This document shows, one piece after another, positions 36,025-45,407 of a stretch of DNA of 64,000 bases. Source of the DNA: Tenacibaculum piscium (GTDB lineage Bacteria > Bacteroidota > Bacteroidia > Flavobacteriales > Flavobacteriaceae); the NCBI RefSeq assembly GCF_021390715.1, contig NZ_JAJGWT010000005.1:2650-66649 (forward strand), written 5' to 3'. How positions within the stretch are numbered: the first letter of the stretch is position 1; each line of letters opens with the position of its first letter. The notes under the pieces are model-generated. The model was not told the DNA's origin and ran no database searches. It was given only the letters and a program-made list of their open reading frames with translations. Made by a program: the position numbers and the translations under genes.

Positions 36025-36188
36025 TTGTTTTTCTTGTTTGTTTAATGTGAATTGTTATTGAAGATAAATTAAGCTTCAAAAAGAACTCAAAGATAATTTA
36101 AAAAAAACTTTATAAAGTAAAAATGCTTTTGATAACTTATGAAATAATCTTAAATTTATTGCTATAAAATTATATCAATATAAAAATT

Positions 36189-37646
36189 ATGACAAACAAA
36201 AATTTATTAACTATTATAAAGAACTCTCCAAGTATTGAAATTTTACGCTCAAAAAATAGAGAACTAATATTTGATTTTTTTTTGACAGTCTTTAATAATG
36301 ATAATAAAAGAAACATATCTTCTGAAGATATTATTTTATCACTAACTGATTTTTTAAATCATCACAATATTCACTTAGAAGAAACTGAAAGTAATACCAT
36401 AGATACTCTCGAAATTAAAGCGAAAAATGCCATTAAAAATTGGACAAATAAAGGATTCTTAACAAACTATAAAAATGAAAATGGTGATGTATTCTATGAA
36501 TTATCAACACATACGAATAAAACTATTAACTGGATTTATAGCTTAGAAAAAAAAGAGTTTGTAGGTGCTGAATCAAAATTTAAAGATATTTTTAATAAAC
36601 TGAAAGAATTAGTTGAATTTACCAATGAAGATGTCGATAAACGAATAGAAATATTAGAAGATAAAAAACTTAAAATTGAACAAGAAATACAACAACTTAA
36701 AATTGGTGAAGATGTAAAAATATTTGAAACTCATGAAATAATCCCAAGATTTCAAGAACTAACATATTCAGCAAAAGAACTCCTCTCCGACTTTAAAGAA
36801 GTAGAAGATAATTTTAAAAATATCACAAAAGATATTTACAAAAAACAAACCAATCAAAATTTTACTAAAAAAGATATTCTAACCTTCACTTTTGATGCTC
36901 TTGATGATTTAAAAGAAAGCCATCAAGGTAAAAATTTTTACGCCTTCTGGAAGTTCTTAATAGATACCAATTTTCAAGAAGAATGGAATGTTTTAACAGA
37001 TGAATTATACCAAACATTAACCGATAAAAATATCCCAATTAATGATGCTTTTTTAAAAAATATGAAAAGCTATCTTCACGCATCAGGGAATAAAGTGTAT
37101 CAAGCTAATGATAAAATGGCAGATAAATTAAGCCGTATTATTCGAGAAAATGACAATTCTGATAAAAAAAATTCTAAAAAAGTAATTCTACAAATAAAAA
37201 ATTACTTAACTCAAATTAGTGAAACTAAAAAAACACCTGATTTATCAATAGCAATAGAATTAAATAATAACATCCATATTCCATTTGATAAACGCTTAAC
37301 ACTTCAACAAAAAAAAGAAATTACCTACAATAAAAAACCAAAAATTGCGGAAAATGATATTTCTAAATCTGTTCAATTAAATAAAATTTTTAAAGAAAAT
37401 GCTATAGACAAAAATTTATTAAGAAAAAGAATAAAAGAAATGCTAAGATTAAAATCTCAAATAACACTTCATGAAATTATTGAAAATTATGGAGGAATTA
37501 AAAAAGGATTACCAGAAATTTTTGGATATTTTGGAATAATAAAAGATTTTACTCATAGTTTTAACTCCGAAAAACAACAAGAAATTATCTTTGATAAAAT
37601 CAATAATAAAGCTATTAAAATCCCTGAAATAATTTTAATTAAATGA
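36189..37646 (+). CDS. jetA: Wadjet JetA (DUF3375, kleisin subunit)
   Basis: Kleisin (MukF-like) subunit of the Wadjet SMC complex, which detects circular plasmids by loop extrusion. The N-terminus SPSIEILRSKNRELIFDFFLTVF is characteristic of DUF3375; winged-helix features follow (about 40-110), then a coiled-coil middle (about 140-220: DKRIEILEDKKLKIEQEIQQ) and a C-terminal winged helix that binds the SMC head. Length 485 is normal for JetA. The stop overlaps the jetB start by four bases (ATGA). The operon is very AT-rich. Placement between a metabolic pair and recG suggests acquisition at this locus. Confidence 0.9.
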   Translation: MTNKNLLTIIKNSPSIEILRSKNRELIFDFFLTVFNNDNKRNISSEDIILSLTDFLNHHNIHLEETESNTIDTLEIKAKNAIKNWTNKGFLTNYKNENGDVFYELSTHTNKTINWIYSLEKKEFVGAESKFKDIFNKLKELVEFTNEDVDKRIEILEDKKLKIEQEIQQLKIGEDVKIFETHEIIPRFQELTYSAKELLSDFKEVEDNFKNITKDIYKKQTNQNFTKKDILTFTFDALDDLKESHQGKNFYAFWKFLIDTNFQEEWNVLTDELYQTLTDKNIPINDAFLKNMKSYLHASGNKVYQANDKMADKLSRIIRENDNSDKKNSKKVILQIKNYLTQISETKKTPDLSIAIELNNNIHIPFDKRLTLQQKKEITYNKKPKIAENDISKSVQLNKIFKENAIDKNLLRKRIKEMLRLKSQITLHEIIENYGGIKKGLPEIFGYFGIIKDFTHSFNSEKQQEIIFDKINNKAIKIPEIILIK

Positions 37647-38227
37647 AGCAACTACACCAAAATATAAAACCATACTCAAAAGCAATCGTTAAACTATTAA
37701 AAGGAACTGTTAATAAAAATGAAAGTATTTGGAATGACATTTTAAATTATCAAAATGAAATTCAAGAATATATTAGCAAAATTGGACTAGAACTTATTGT
37801 AAAAGAAAATGATGGATTCGCTTTCTTAAAACAATTTGAAATTGATAACGATAACAATACTATTGGAATCGCCTCAAGACGACAAGTAGGTTTTGAAACT
37901 AGCATCGTTTTAGTAATACTTCGGCAAATAATAGAAGAATTTGAAAATGATCCAACCGATTTTACCGTTACAGAAAAATATATAACAGCATCCGAACTAA
38001 AAGAACAAATTAGCTTTTTTATCCCTGAAAATTATAATACAATTAAAGTTTTAAAAAACATTGAAACTTATATTAAAAATGTAGAAAAATTAGGTTACCT
38101 AAAAGAAATTGGAACAAGTGAAAATGAAAAAAAATATATAATTCATAAAATAATCAAAGAAAAAATTACACTTGACATTTTAAATGAATTTAAAGAAAAT
38201 TTAAAAAATTATGTGGAAACTATTTAA
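37643..38227 (+). CDS. jetB: Wadjet JetB (DUF4194, KITE subunit)
   Basis: The 194-residue MukE-like KITE subunit of Wadjet, bridging the kleisin and the SMC ATPase. Its DUF4194 core spans IGIASRRQVGFETSIVLVIL, RQIIEEFENDPTDFTVTEKY and the winged-helix ELKEQISFFIPE, with NVEKLGYLKEIG near the end. The order jetA-jetB-jetC-jetD is the standard one. It overlaps jetA by 4 bases and jetC by 17, which keeps subunit synthesis coupled. Confidence 0.92.
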   Translation: MKQLHQNIKPYSKAIVKLLKGTVNKNESIWNDILNYQNEIQEYISKIGLELIVKENDGFAFLKQFEIDNDNNTIGIASRRQVGFETSIVLVILRQIIEEFENDPTDFTVTEKYITASELKEQISFFIPENYNTIKVLKNIETYIKNVEKLGYLKEIGTSENEKKYIIHKIIKEKITLDILNEFKENLKNYVETI

Positions 38228-41200
38228 TACAAGCGCAGATAAAGCTGGATTCAGACTTCAATATATGGAAATATATAATTGGGGAACTTTTGATAATCAA
38301 ATATTTAAGATTGAACCAAAGGGAAATAATTCTTTATTAACAGGTGCTAACGGTTCTGGTAAAACAACTTTTATAGATGCCTTACTAACACTTTTAGTTC
38401 CTTTAAAAAGTGATAGATTTTATAATCAATCTTCTGGTGTTCAAAAAAAAGGCGACAGAAGTGAAGAAAGTTATGTCCTTGGGCATTACGGAGATATTCA
38501 AAAAGAAGGAGATTTAAGCACTACATCGCAAAAACTTAGAGATAAAACGACTTATTCTGTTCTTCTAGCTTCATTCTCCAATACGGATGAAAAAATAATT
38601 ACACTATTTCAAGTTCGAAGTTTTTCAAACGGAATGATGAAAAGAACCTTCGGAATTGCCTATAAAACACTAAATATCACATCGGACTTTAGCGATTTTG
38701 ATGCAAAAGGAAATTGGAAAAAACGCCTCGATAAACGTCATAATACATCTCAAAAAAAATGGATTGAATATTATGATAGTCCTAAAAAATATGCCGAAAG
38801 ATTATATAAACAATTTGGTATGCTTTCCATAAAAGCACTAAGTCTTTTTAATCAAACAGTAGGAATTAAGGTTTTAGGAGATTTAGACGAATTTATTAAA
38901 ACCAATATGCTCGAAAAAAGAGATACTGAAAATGAGTATAATCAATTAAAAAGTAGCTTTACCACATTAATAAATACCAAAAATGATATTGATAAAGCAA
39001 CAGAACAAATAAAACAACTTGAACCAATAAATTCAATTGCAAATCAACTTGAAAACATTAATATTCAACTAGAAAAAACACAAGAAAATAAAGAAAAATC
39101 AGTCTTTTGGTTTGCTCAAAAAGGATTAAAATTAGCCGATACAGAAAGTGATATTATAAATATTAAAATTGAAGAAATTGATGAAGAAATTAAAATATTA
39201 AAAGAAAATAAAATTGATTTAGAAAGTAAAAAAACTGATTTACAAGTCCAAATTAAGTCTGATGAAGTTGGAAGGCAAATTGAAGATTTAGAAAAAGAAA
39301 TTAAAAGAATTGAAAAATTAAGAAATTCAAGAAAAGAGAAATCTGACGAGTACAACCAATTAGCACAAATTTTAAATTATCCTATAAATTGTGATGAAAA
39401 AACATTTAAAAACTCCAAAACTCTAGCTCAAGAAAAAAAAGCAAAAATTAAAACTGAAATTGACACACTCAATAAAAGCCTAAGAGATGCGGAAAGGAAA
39501 GAAGAAGATATAAAAATTGAGCTTGAAAAAGCAATTAAAACTATAAAATATTTACAAAATAATAACAATAATATAACAGGCGATTCAGCAAGAATTAGAG
39601 AACAAATACTTATTAATGTTGGAGCTTCTAAAGATGAAATTCCTTTTATTGGCGAATTAATAAAAGTAGATGATTTAGAATGGGAAGCATCAATTGAAAA
39701 GGTTTTACATAATTTTGCCTTGCGATTAATCGTTCCTGAAAAATATTATCAAGAAGTTAATAAATACGTAAATAACACCAATTTAAAAGGAAAAATAATT
39801 TACGAACGTTACAAAGATTTTACCTCTCTAAAAAATTTACAGAATTATTCAAAGAATAAAAATCTCTTAATTAATAAAATTAGTTTTAAATCTAATAGTA
39901 AATATATTGATTGGATTGAAGAACGTATAAGCAACCAATTTAATTACACTTGCGCAGACAATCTTTTAGAATTTAACTCTTTAGAAAAAGCTATTACAAA
40001 AAAAGGATTAATTAAAAGAAAAGGAAGTCATGAAAAAGATGATAGAAAATATAGCTCCAATAGAAATAACTTTGTATTAGGTTGGGATAATAAAGATAAA
40101 ATAAACTACTGGAAAACAATATTTAAAGATTTACAAGATAACGAAAAAGAACAAATAAAGTTAATCCGAGAAATTGATAAAAAAATTAAATCTATTGCTA
40201 TACTAGAAGAAAATTTATCTGATTTACGCAAGCTATTTACAAAATTTGATGAAATAGATTGGAAAACGTATGCAAATCAAAATCAAGAAAAAAAAGAACT
40301 AAAAAAGAGACTTGAAAATACAAATGACAAAGTAAAAGCTCTTCAAGAACAATTAAAAAACACCCAAAATAATTTAGCTAAAACCGAAAAAGAAATTGAT
40401 ACTCAAAAAGATGCAAAACGAAATGAAAACACCAAATTAAATGAAGCCAAAGCACAAATAACTTCTCATTCTACTTTATTAAATCAAGTATCTGAAAATA
40501 AACCTGATGTAATTGACTTGATTAATCTTGAAGAAAATAATGTAATTCTTAAAGAAATTAATTATACTAATTTTTCAGTAACTCAAAAAACTTTTCAAAA
40601 AAATATTAGCGATCAAAATGAAAAATTAAACAAAGATAAAAATAACTTAAACATAAAAGTAAGTTCTAAAATAAATGCTTTTAAAAATCCATCAGAAGAA
40701 ATTTTAAAAAAATATAAATCTTGGCACGCTGATGTTAATCAACTTTCAACATCATTAGAATTTATCAGTGAATATCAAAAAAAATACAACAATTTAATAA
40801 AAGAAGACTTACCTAGTTTTGAAAGTAAATTCAATAAACATCTACAAACAACAATTGAAGACAAAGTAGCGATTTTTAAAAATTTCTTTAATCAATGGTC
40901 TGAAGATATTAAAGAAAATATCAGTTCTTTAAACAATTCACTTAAAGCTATAGATTTTAATAATCATCCTACAACAAGCTACATTCAACTGAAAGCTCAA
41001 AATAAAAAAACAGCTGATATAACAGAATTTAAAGCGTTATTAGAAAATGCAATTCCAAATTTTAAAGAATTTGACAAATCAATAGATGCAAGAAAAAATC
41101 ATTTCAATAATAATATTAAGCCATTTATAAAACAGCTTGAAAACGAAAAATGGCGAGAAAAAACGACGGATGTTCGCTCTTGGTTTGAATACAATGCAGA

Positions 41201-41594
41201 AGAAATTAACAGAGAAACCAATCACAGAATAAAAACCTATACAGGAATGGGGCAACTCTCTGGTGGAGAAAAAGCACAATTAACCTATACTATATTAGCT
41301 TCTGCGATAGCATATCAGTTTGGATTAACCAAAGAAGGCAATTCTTTTCGTTTTATCGCCATTGATGAAGCGTTTAAAGCACAAGATGAAGAAAAAGCAA
41401 AATATCTTATTAATTTATGTAAACAACTTCATTTACAGCTATTAGTAGTAACGCCTAGCGATAATATTCATATTGTTGAAAATGATATTTCTTTTGTTCA
41501 TTATATAGAAAGAAGAGATAATAAAATTTCTTGGCTCTACGATATGCCTATTGAAAAATTTCAAGAGGAGAAATTAAAATATATTGCCAAATGA
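38211..41594 (+). CDS. jetC: Wadjet JetC (MukB-like SMC ATPase)
   Basis: The DNA-translocating SMC subunit, 1127 residues. Walker A TGANGSGKTTFID (Lys51) opens the head domain. Long coiled coils run roughly 250-450 and 640-900, with a hinge-like region about 455-640. The C-terminal half of the head has the signature LSGGE (1016-1020) and Walker B FIAIDEAF (Asp1052, Glu1053). It closely follows the classical SMC/MukB layout. Length and motifs are intact, so the system should be active. It overlaps jetD by four bases. Confidence 0.93.
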   Translation: MWKLFNTSADKAGFRLQYMEIYNWGTFDNQIFKIEPKGNNSLLTGANGSGKTTFIDALLTLLVPLKSDRFYNQSSGVQKKGDRSEESYVLGHYGDIQKEGDLSTTSQKLRDKTTYSVLLASFSNTDEKIITLFQVRSFSNGMMKRTFGIAYKTLNITSDFSDFDAKGNWKKRLDKRHNTSQKKWIEYYDSPKKYAERLYKQFGMLSIKALSLFNQTVGIKVLGDLDEFIKTNMLEKRDTENEYNQLKSSFTTLINTKNDIDKATEQIKQLEPINSIANQLENINIQLEKTQENKEKSVFWFAQKGLKLADTESDIINIKIEEIDEEIKILKENKIDLESKKTDLQVQIKSDEVGRQIEDLEKEIKRIEKLRNSRKEKSDEYNQLAQILNYPINCDEKTFKNSKTLAQEKKAKIKTEIDTLNKSLRDAERKEEDIKIELEKAIKTIKYLQNNNNNITGDSARIREQILINVGASKDEIPFIGELIKVDDLEWEASIEKVLHNFALRLIVPEKYYQEVNKYVNNTNLKGKIIYERYKDFTSLKNLQNYSKNKNLLINKISFKSNSKYIDWIEERISNQFNYTCADNLLEFNSLEKAITKKGLIKRKGSHEKDDRKYSSNRNNFVLGWDNKDKINYWKTIFKDLQDNEKEQIKLIREIDKKIKSIAILEENLSDLRKLFTKFDEIDWKTYANQNQEKKELKKRLENTNDKVKALQEQLKNTQNNLAKTEKEIDTQKDAKRNENTKLNEAKAQITSHSTLLNQVSENKPDVIDLINLEENNVILKEINYTNFSVTQKTFQKNISDQNEKLNKDKNNLNIKVSSKINAFKNPSEEILKKYKSWHADVNQLSTSLEFISEYQKKYNNLIKEDLPSFESKFNKHLQTTIEDKVAIFKNFFNQWSEDIKENISSLNNSLKAIDFNNHPTTSYIQLKAQNKKTADITEFKALLENAIPNFKEFDKSIDARKNHFNNNIKPFIKQLENEKWREKTTDVRSWFEYNAEEINRETNHRIKTYTGMGQLSGGEKAQLTYTILASAIAYQFGLTKEGNSFRFIAIDEAFKAQDEEKAKYLINLCKQLHLQLLVVTPSDNIHIVENDISFVHYIERRDNKISWLYDMPIEKFQEEKLKYIAK

Positions 41595-42739
41595 TACATC
41601 CAAAAGAAATAAAAATAAAAGCTCAAAGAAAATATAAAAATTATCTTCAAGCGATTATAAATGAAGAAAATATTTTTCCTTTAGATATTATTGGCAATAA
41701 AAAACCTAGCAATTCAATATCTGAATTTAACAAAGAGCTAAAAGAACTTATTCTTTCATCAAAAGAAAAAAAAGGATTTGGTTATAGTATTAGCTACAAT
41801 AAACGAAAAACAAAAATATTAGGAACACAAAGCCTTCCTTCAAGTATTTATTTTGAAACTAAACACGATTTTGAAAAATATCTTAATATTCAAAAAGAGG
41901 TAAATCAATTTAAAATAGATTATCAAAATATATTAAAACACTTTCCTGAACTTCTATTTTGGATAGAAAAATACCCAAATAAAGTAATTGATAATTCGGA
42001 AAAATGGTCTGATATTTTAAAAGTATGCGAGTACTTTAAAGCCAATCCGAAACCAAATTTATTTATCCGAGAATTACCTATAACTCTCCACACAAAATTT
42101 ATAGAAGGAAATAGAGCTATATTAAAAGAGTTGCTTGATATTATCATAAATCCTTTTATCAATAAAGACAAAACAAAATTTGAAAAGCGTTTTAATTTAA
42201 AATATAGCGAACCTTTAATTCGTTTTAAAATTCTAGATTCAAAAATAAGTAAACATTATTTTTCGGGAATAAATGATATTTCAATTCCAATAAATCAGTT
42301 TAACGCTATAAATTTAAACTTTGAAAAGGTCATTATTGTAGAAAATAAAACAAATTTGCACACCATTGCTTTGACACTTCCTGAAATGGAAAAAACAATT
42401 GTAATTTTTGGTAGTGGATTTAAAATTGAAAACTTAAAAAATGCTACATGGCTAAATAAAAGCGAAATTTTATATTGGGGAGATTTAGATGTTCAGGGCT
42501 TTGAAATTTTATCTCAAATGAGAAATTATTTCCCAAAAACAAAAAGTTTTCTTATGGATGAAACTACATTTGATAAATTCTTTGAAAATGATAACGGAAC
42601 TTTATCAAATGTAAATATTTCTTTAAATTTAACTGAAAAAGAAATGATTATTTACAAAAAAATAAAGAAAAATAATTGGAGGTTAGAACAGGAAAAGATT
42701 CCGTTAGAATATGTTAAAAAAGAAATAAATAAAAACTAA
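41591..42739 (+). CDS. jetD: Wadjet JetD (DUF3322-DUF2220, Toprim nuclease)
   Basis: The nuclease subunit that cleaves plasmid DNA after the SMC complex stalls. The N-terminal DUF3322 arm (about 1-190) leads to a DUF2220 Toprim domain: IIVENKTNLHTIAL with Glu251, and YWGDLDVQGFEIL with Asp298 and Asp300, the metal-binding acidic residues. All three are present. Length 382 is normal. The gene ends 54 bases before the convergent recG gene, with a 20-bp AT palindrome between. Confidence 0.92.
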   Translation: MIHPKEIKIKAQRKYKNYLQAIINEENIFPLDIIGNKKPSNSISEFNKELKELILSSKEKKGFGYSISYNKRKTKILGTQSLPSSIYFETKHDFEKYLNIQKEVNQFKIDYQNILKHFPELLFWIEKYPNKVIDNSEKWSDILKVCEYFKANPKPNLFIRELPITLHTKFIEGNRAILKELLDIIINPFINKDKTKFEKRFNLKYSEPLIRFKILDSKISKHYFSGINDISIPINQFNAINLNFEKVIIVENKTNLHTIALTLPEMEKTIVIFGSGFKIENLKNATWLNKSEILYWGDLDVQGFEILSQMRNYFPKTKSFLMDETTFDKFFENDNGTLSNVNISLNLTEKEMIIYKKIKKNNWRLEQEKIPLEYVKKEINKN

Positions 42740-42751
42740 TTTCTAATAAAC

Positions 42752-42771
42752 TATATCAAAATTTTGATATA
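42752..42771. repeat. 20-bp perfect AT palindrome between jetD and recG
   Basis: TATATCAAAATTTTGATATA is self-complementary over all 20 bases. It lies at the meeting point of the convergent jetD and recG genes. It could form a weak cruciform or hairpin, but has no GC core and is not a typical terminator. Confidence 0.5.
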
Positions 42772-42793
42772 TTGGAAATAATATCAAAACCTC

Positions 42794-45346
42794 TTAACTA
42801 ATATTACTCCAAAGCCCGCTTGATTTTTGCAGTTGCGTATAAACTTTTAATAGATTTGCATTTTCAGGTTTCGAAAAACTAGCATCATCTTCTAAAACAG
42901 CGATTGCCGTTTGACGGGCTTTATGTAGAATTGCGGTATCTTTTACCACATCGGCAATTTTTAGGTTTAATACGCCACTTTGTTGCGTTCCCATAATATT
43001 TCCAGGACCTCGAAGTTTTAAATCTACCTCAGCAATTTTAAAACCATCAGTAGTATCAACCATGGTTTGCAAACGGGTTTTGCTATCGGATGATAATTTA
43101 AAACTCGACAATAAAATACAATAACTTTGCGATGCGCCACGCCCTACTCTACCTCGTAATTGATGCAACTGACTCAAACCAAAACGTTCAGCACTTTCAA
43201 TAACCATTACCGATGCATTTGGCACATTTACACCAACTTCAATTACCGTAGTTGCCACCATTATTTGGGTTTCGCCTTTTATAAATCGATTCATTTCAAA
43301 TTCTTTATCGGCAGGTTTCATTTTTCCGTGAACAATGCTAATTTGATATTTTGGCGATGGAAAATCTCTCGAAATACTTTCATATCCATCCATTAAATCT
43401 TTATAATCCATCGCTTCCGATTCTTCAATTAACGGATACACCACATACGCCTGTCGCCCTTTGTTTATCTCATCTTTCAAAAATTTAAAAACTGATAAAC
43501 GATTACTATCAAAGCGATGTACGGTTTTAATTTCCTTACGCCCTGGCGGTAATTCATCAATTACTGAAATATCTAAATCACCATAAACCGACATCGCTAA
43601 AGTTCGTGGAATTGGCGTTGCTGTCATCACTAAAACATGTGGCGGAATTGATTTTTTTACTGTAACCGTAGGCAAACTATTTAAGGTTGCAATGATTCTT
43701 TTTGTTGTTTTATCTAGTATATTTTCAAGGCTATTTTCAGGCGAATTTAGAATTTTATTTTCATCTAATCGAACCACTTTATAACCGAATTCGGTTAAAA
43801 TTTCGGTACGCAAACGCATTGCTTCTTGCTGTTTTTCGGTCGTATGATATTTACCAATAACTTCTATAATTAGTTTTTTTTCAAGGCAGATAAAATCAAT
43901 TAAAAAATCTTCAATAAGATAATATCTTCGGAATTTAAAACCTGTTTTTTTATTATCTAAAACTTCCCACAAGGCTCTTTCAGCTTTTGATGTTGTATTT
44001 TTTCGTTTAAAAGCAATTTCTTTAATTAATTGATAAGATGCTGAATTTTCATCCTTATATTTTTGATGAAGATTTCTACCTTTTTCATTCAGAATTGCAG
44101 GCGGTTGATTTTTCTGCCATAATTTAGAACGCTGTGCGACTCCAAAGCGATGTTGCTCATCAATAATAGCAATCCCTAAGTTTTTAAAACAGACTTTATC
44201 TTCTAAAACAGCGTGTGTTCCTACTAAAATATGTATTGATTTATCTTCTAAACCTGTATGAATTTCACGTCTTTTTTTAATTCGTGTTGAACCCGTTAAT
44301 AATTCAACTTTTATCGTTGTTCCTTCTAAAAGTTCGGTAATTCCATTATAATGCTGAATTGCTAAAATTTCAGTTGGTGCCATAATAGTTGCCTGATAGC
44401 CGTTATCAATCGCAATTAACATGCTTAACAACGCCACAATTGTTTTTCCTGACCCAACATCGCCTTGCAATAAACGGTTCATGTGTTTGCCAGAACCAAC
44501 ATCTTTTCGAATTTCTTTTAACACTCTTTTTTGAGCATTTGTCAATTCAAAAGGTAATTTATTGGTGTAAAAATCAGTGAAATTATTGCCTATTTTTTCA
44601 AAAACAGCGCCTTTTATTTTTGATTTACGGATGCGTTTTTTCTGTAATAATTGAATTTGAATAAAAAATAATTCTTCAAATTTTAAGCGATATTGTGCTT
44701 TTGCTAATAATTCTTGACTCTTAGGAAAATGAATATTGAGTAAGGCTTCTTTTTTGGCTAATAAATTATTTTCTTCGGATAGATAATCTGGCAATGTTTC
44801 TGTTATCAAACTAAAATATTGCTCAAATAAATACTGAATAAATCCTCTTACTATTTTATTGGTAATTCCTTTATTCGCTAATTTTTCTGTCGATGGATAT
44901 ACGGGTTGCATGGCAGATTGAACATTACTTTTATGTTCTTTTACCGTTTCCATTTCTGGATGTGGCATATTTGCCCTACCGTTATACCAATTTAATTTCC
45001 CATAAATTACATACGGAACATCGGTTTTTAAGCTGTTTTTTATCCATTTAGCACCTTTAAACCACACCAAATCTAAAAAACCTGTGCCATCTGAAAAAGT
45101 AGCCACTAGCCTACTTCCTCGTTGTTGTTCAATTTCTTTAACGGCTGTTATTTTACCAACTATTTGAACCTCAGCAGTATTTTGAGCCAATTGTTGAATC
45201 GTATAAAACTGGGTTTTATCAATATAACGAAACGGAAAAAAGTGTAATAAATCATTACACGTTTTAATCCCTAATTCGGAATTTAACAATTCGGCACGGG
45301 CTACACTAACGCCTTTTATATATGTTATCGGGTGATTTAAATTCAT
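42794..45346 (-). CDS. recG: RecG branch-migration helicase with in-frame DUF559 nuclease insertion
   Basis: Replication-fork-reversal helicase. An N-terminal wedge/OB domain (about 1-215) precedes the motor: LLQGDVGSGKT (Lys301), DEQH (396-399), VMTATPIPRTLA, and QLRGRVGRG. The protein has 850 residues, about 150 more than usual. The excess sits between HRFGVAQRSKLWQKN (ending at residue 413) and SIPPHVLVMTATP (from 566). Residues 414-565 (positions 43649-44107) encode a DUF559/Vsr-like endonuclease: TTSKAERALWEVL, FKFRRYY, LIDFICLEKKLIIEVIGKYH (Asp484, Glu495), and EFGYKVVRLDENKIL. The RecG motifs on both sides are intact and in frame. Confidence 0.93.
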   Translation of the reverse strand: MNLNHPITYIKGVSVARAELLNSELGIKTCNDLLHFFPFRYIDKTQFYTIQQLAQNTAEVQIVGKITAVKEIEQQRGSRLVATFSDGTGFLDLVWFKGAKWIKNSLKTDVPYVIYGKLNWYNGRANMPHPEMETVKEHKSNVQSAMQPVYPSTEKLANKGITNKIVRGFIQYLFEQYFSLITETLPDYLSEENNLLAKKEALLNIHFPKSQELLAKAQYRLKFEELFFIQIQLLQKKRIRKSKIKGAVFEKIGNNFTDFYTNKLPFELTNAQKRVLKEIRKDVGSGKHMNRLLQGDVGSGKTIVALLSMLIAIDNGYQATIMAPTEILAIQHYNGITELLEGTTIKVELLTGSTRIKKRREIHTGLEDKSIHILVGTHAVLEDKVCFKNLGIAIIDEQHRFGVAQRSKLWQKNQPPAILNEKGRNLHQKYKDENSASYQLIKEIAFKRKNTTSKAERALWEVLDNKKTGFKFRRYYLIEDFLIDFICLEKKLIIEVIGKYHTTEKQQEAMRLRTEILTEFGYKVVRLDENKILNSPENSLENILDKTTKRIIATLNSLPTVTVKKSIPPHVLVMTATPIPRTLAMSVYGDLDISVIDELPPGRKEIKTVHRFDSNRLSVFKFLKDEINKGRQAYVVYPLIEESEAMDYKDLMDGYESISRDFPSPKYQISIVHGKMKPADKEFEMNRFIKGETQIMVATTVIEVGVNVPNASVMVIESAERFGLSQLHQLRGRVGRGASQSYCILLSSFKLSSDSKTRLQTMVDTTDGFKIAEVDLKLRGPGNIMGTQQSGVLNLKIADVVKDTAILHKARQTAIAVLEDDASFSKPENANLLKVYTQLQKSSGLWSNIS
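43649..44107 (-). other. Inserted DUF559 (Vsr-like) endonuclease domain inside recG
   Basis: About 153 codons placed in the loop between RecG motifs II and III. The first ~50 residues (AILNEKGRNLHQKYKDENSA) are a linker; the nuclease core is ~455-530 with FRRYYLIEDFLIDFIC, IIEVIGKYHTTEKQQEAMRL and GYKVVRLDENKI. DUF559 proteins usually have an IE-x-DG pattern; here the Asp position is Ile497, so catalysis may be impaired. The ends do not carry intein splice residues (no Cys/Ser at the start, no HN at the end), so it should stay in the protein. Confidence 0.82.
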
Positions 45347-45381
45347 TAAATACGAAAATACAAAAAGACATTAAAATCCAC

Positions 45382-45389
45382 TATCTTTG
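45382..45389 (+). promoter_or_regulatory. -7 promoter box of the rsmB gene
   Basis: TATCTTTG matches TAnnTTTG and is 18 bases before the start codon at 45408. No -33 match is seen. Confidence 0.45.
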
Positions 45390-45407
45390 CGCCTATAAAT
45401 TCACCAA

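Noticed and set aside
43649-44107. Intein interpretation of the RecG insert
   Set aside because: No Cys/Ser/Thr nucleophile at the N-terminal junction and no His-Asn at the C-terminal junction; the content matches a DUF559 nuclease instead.
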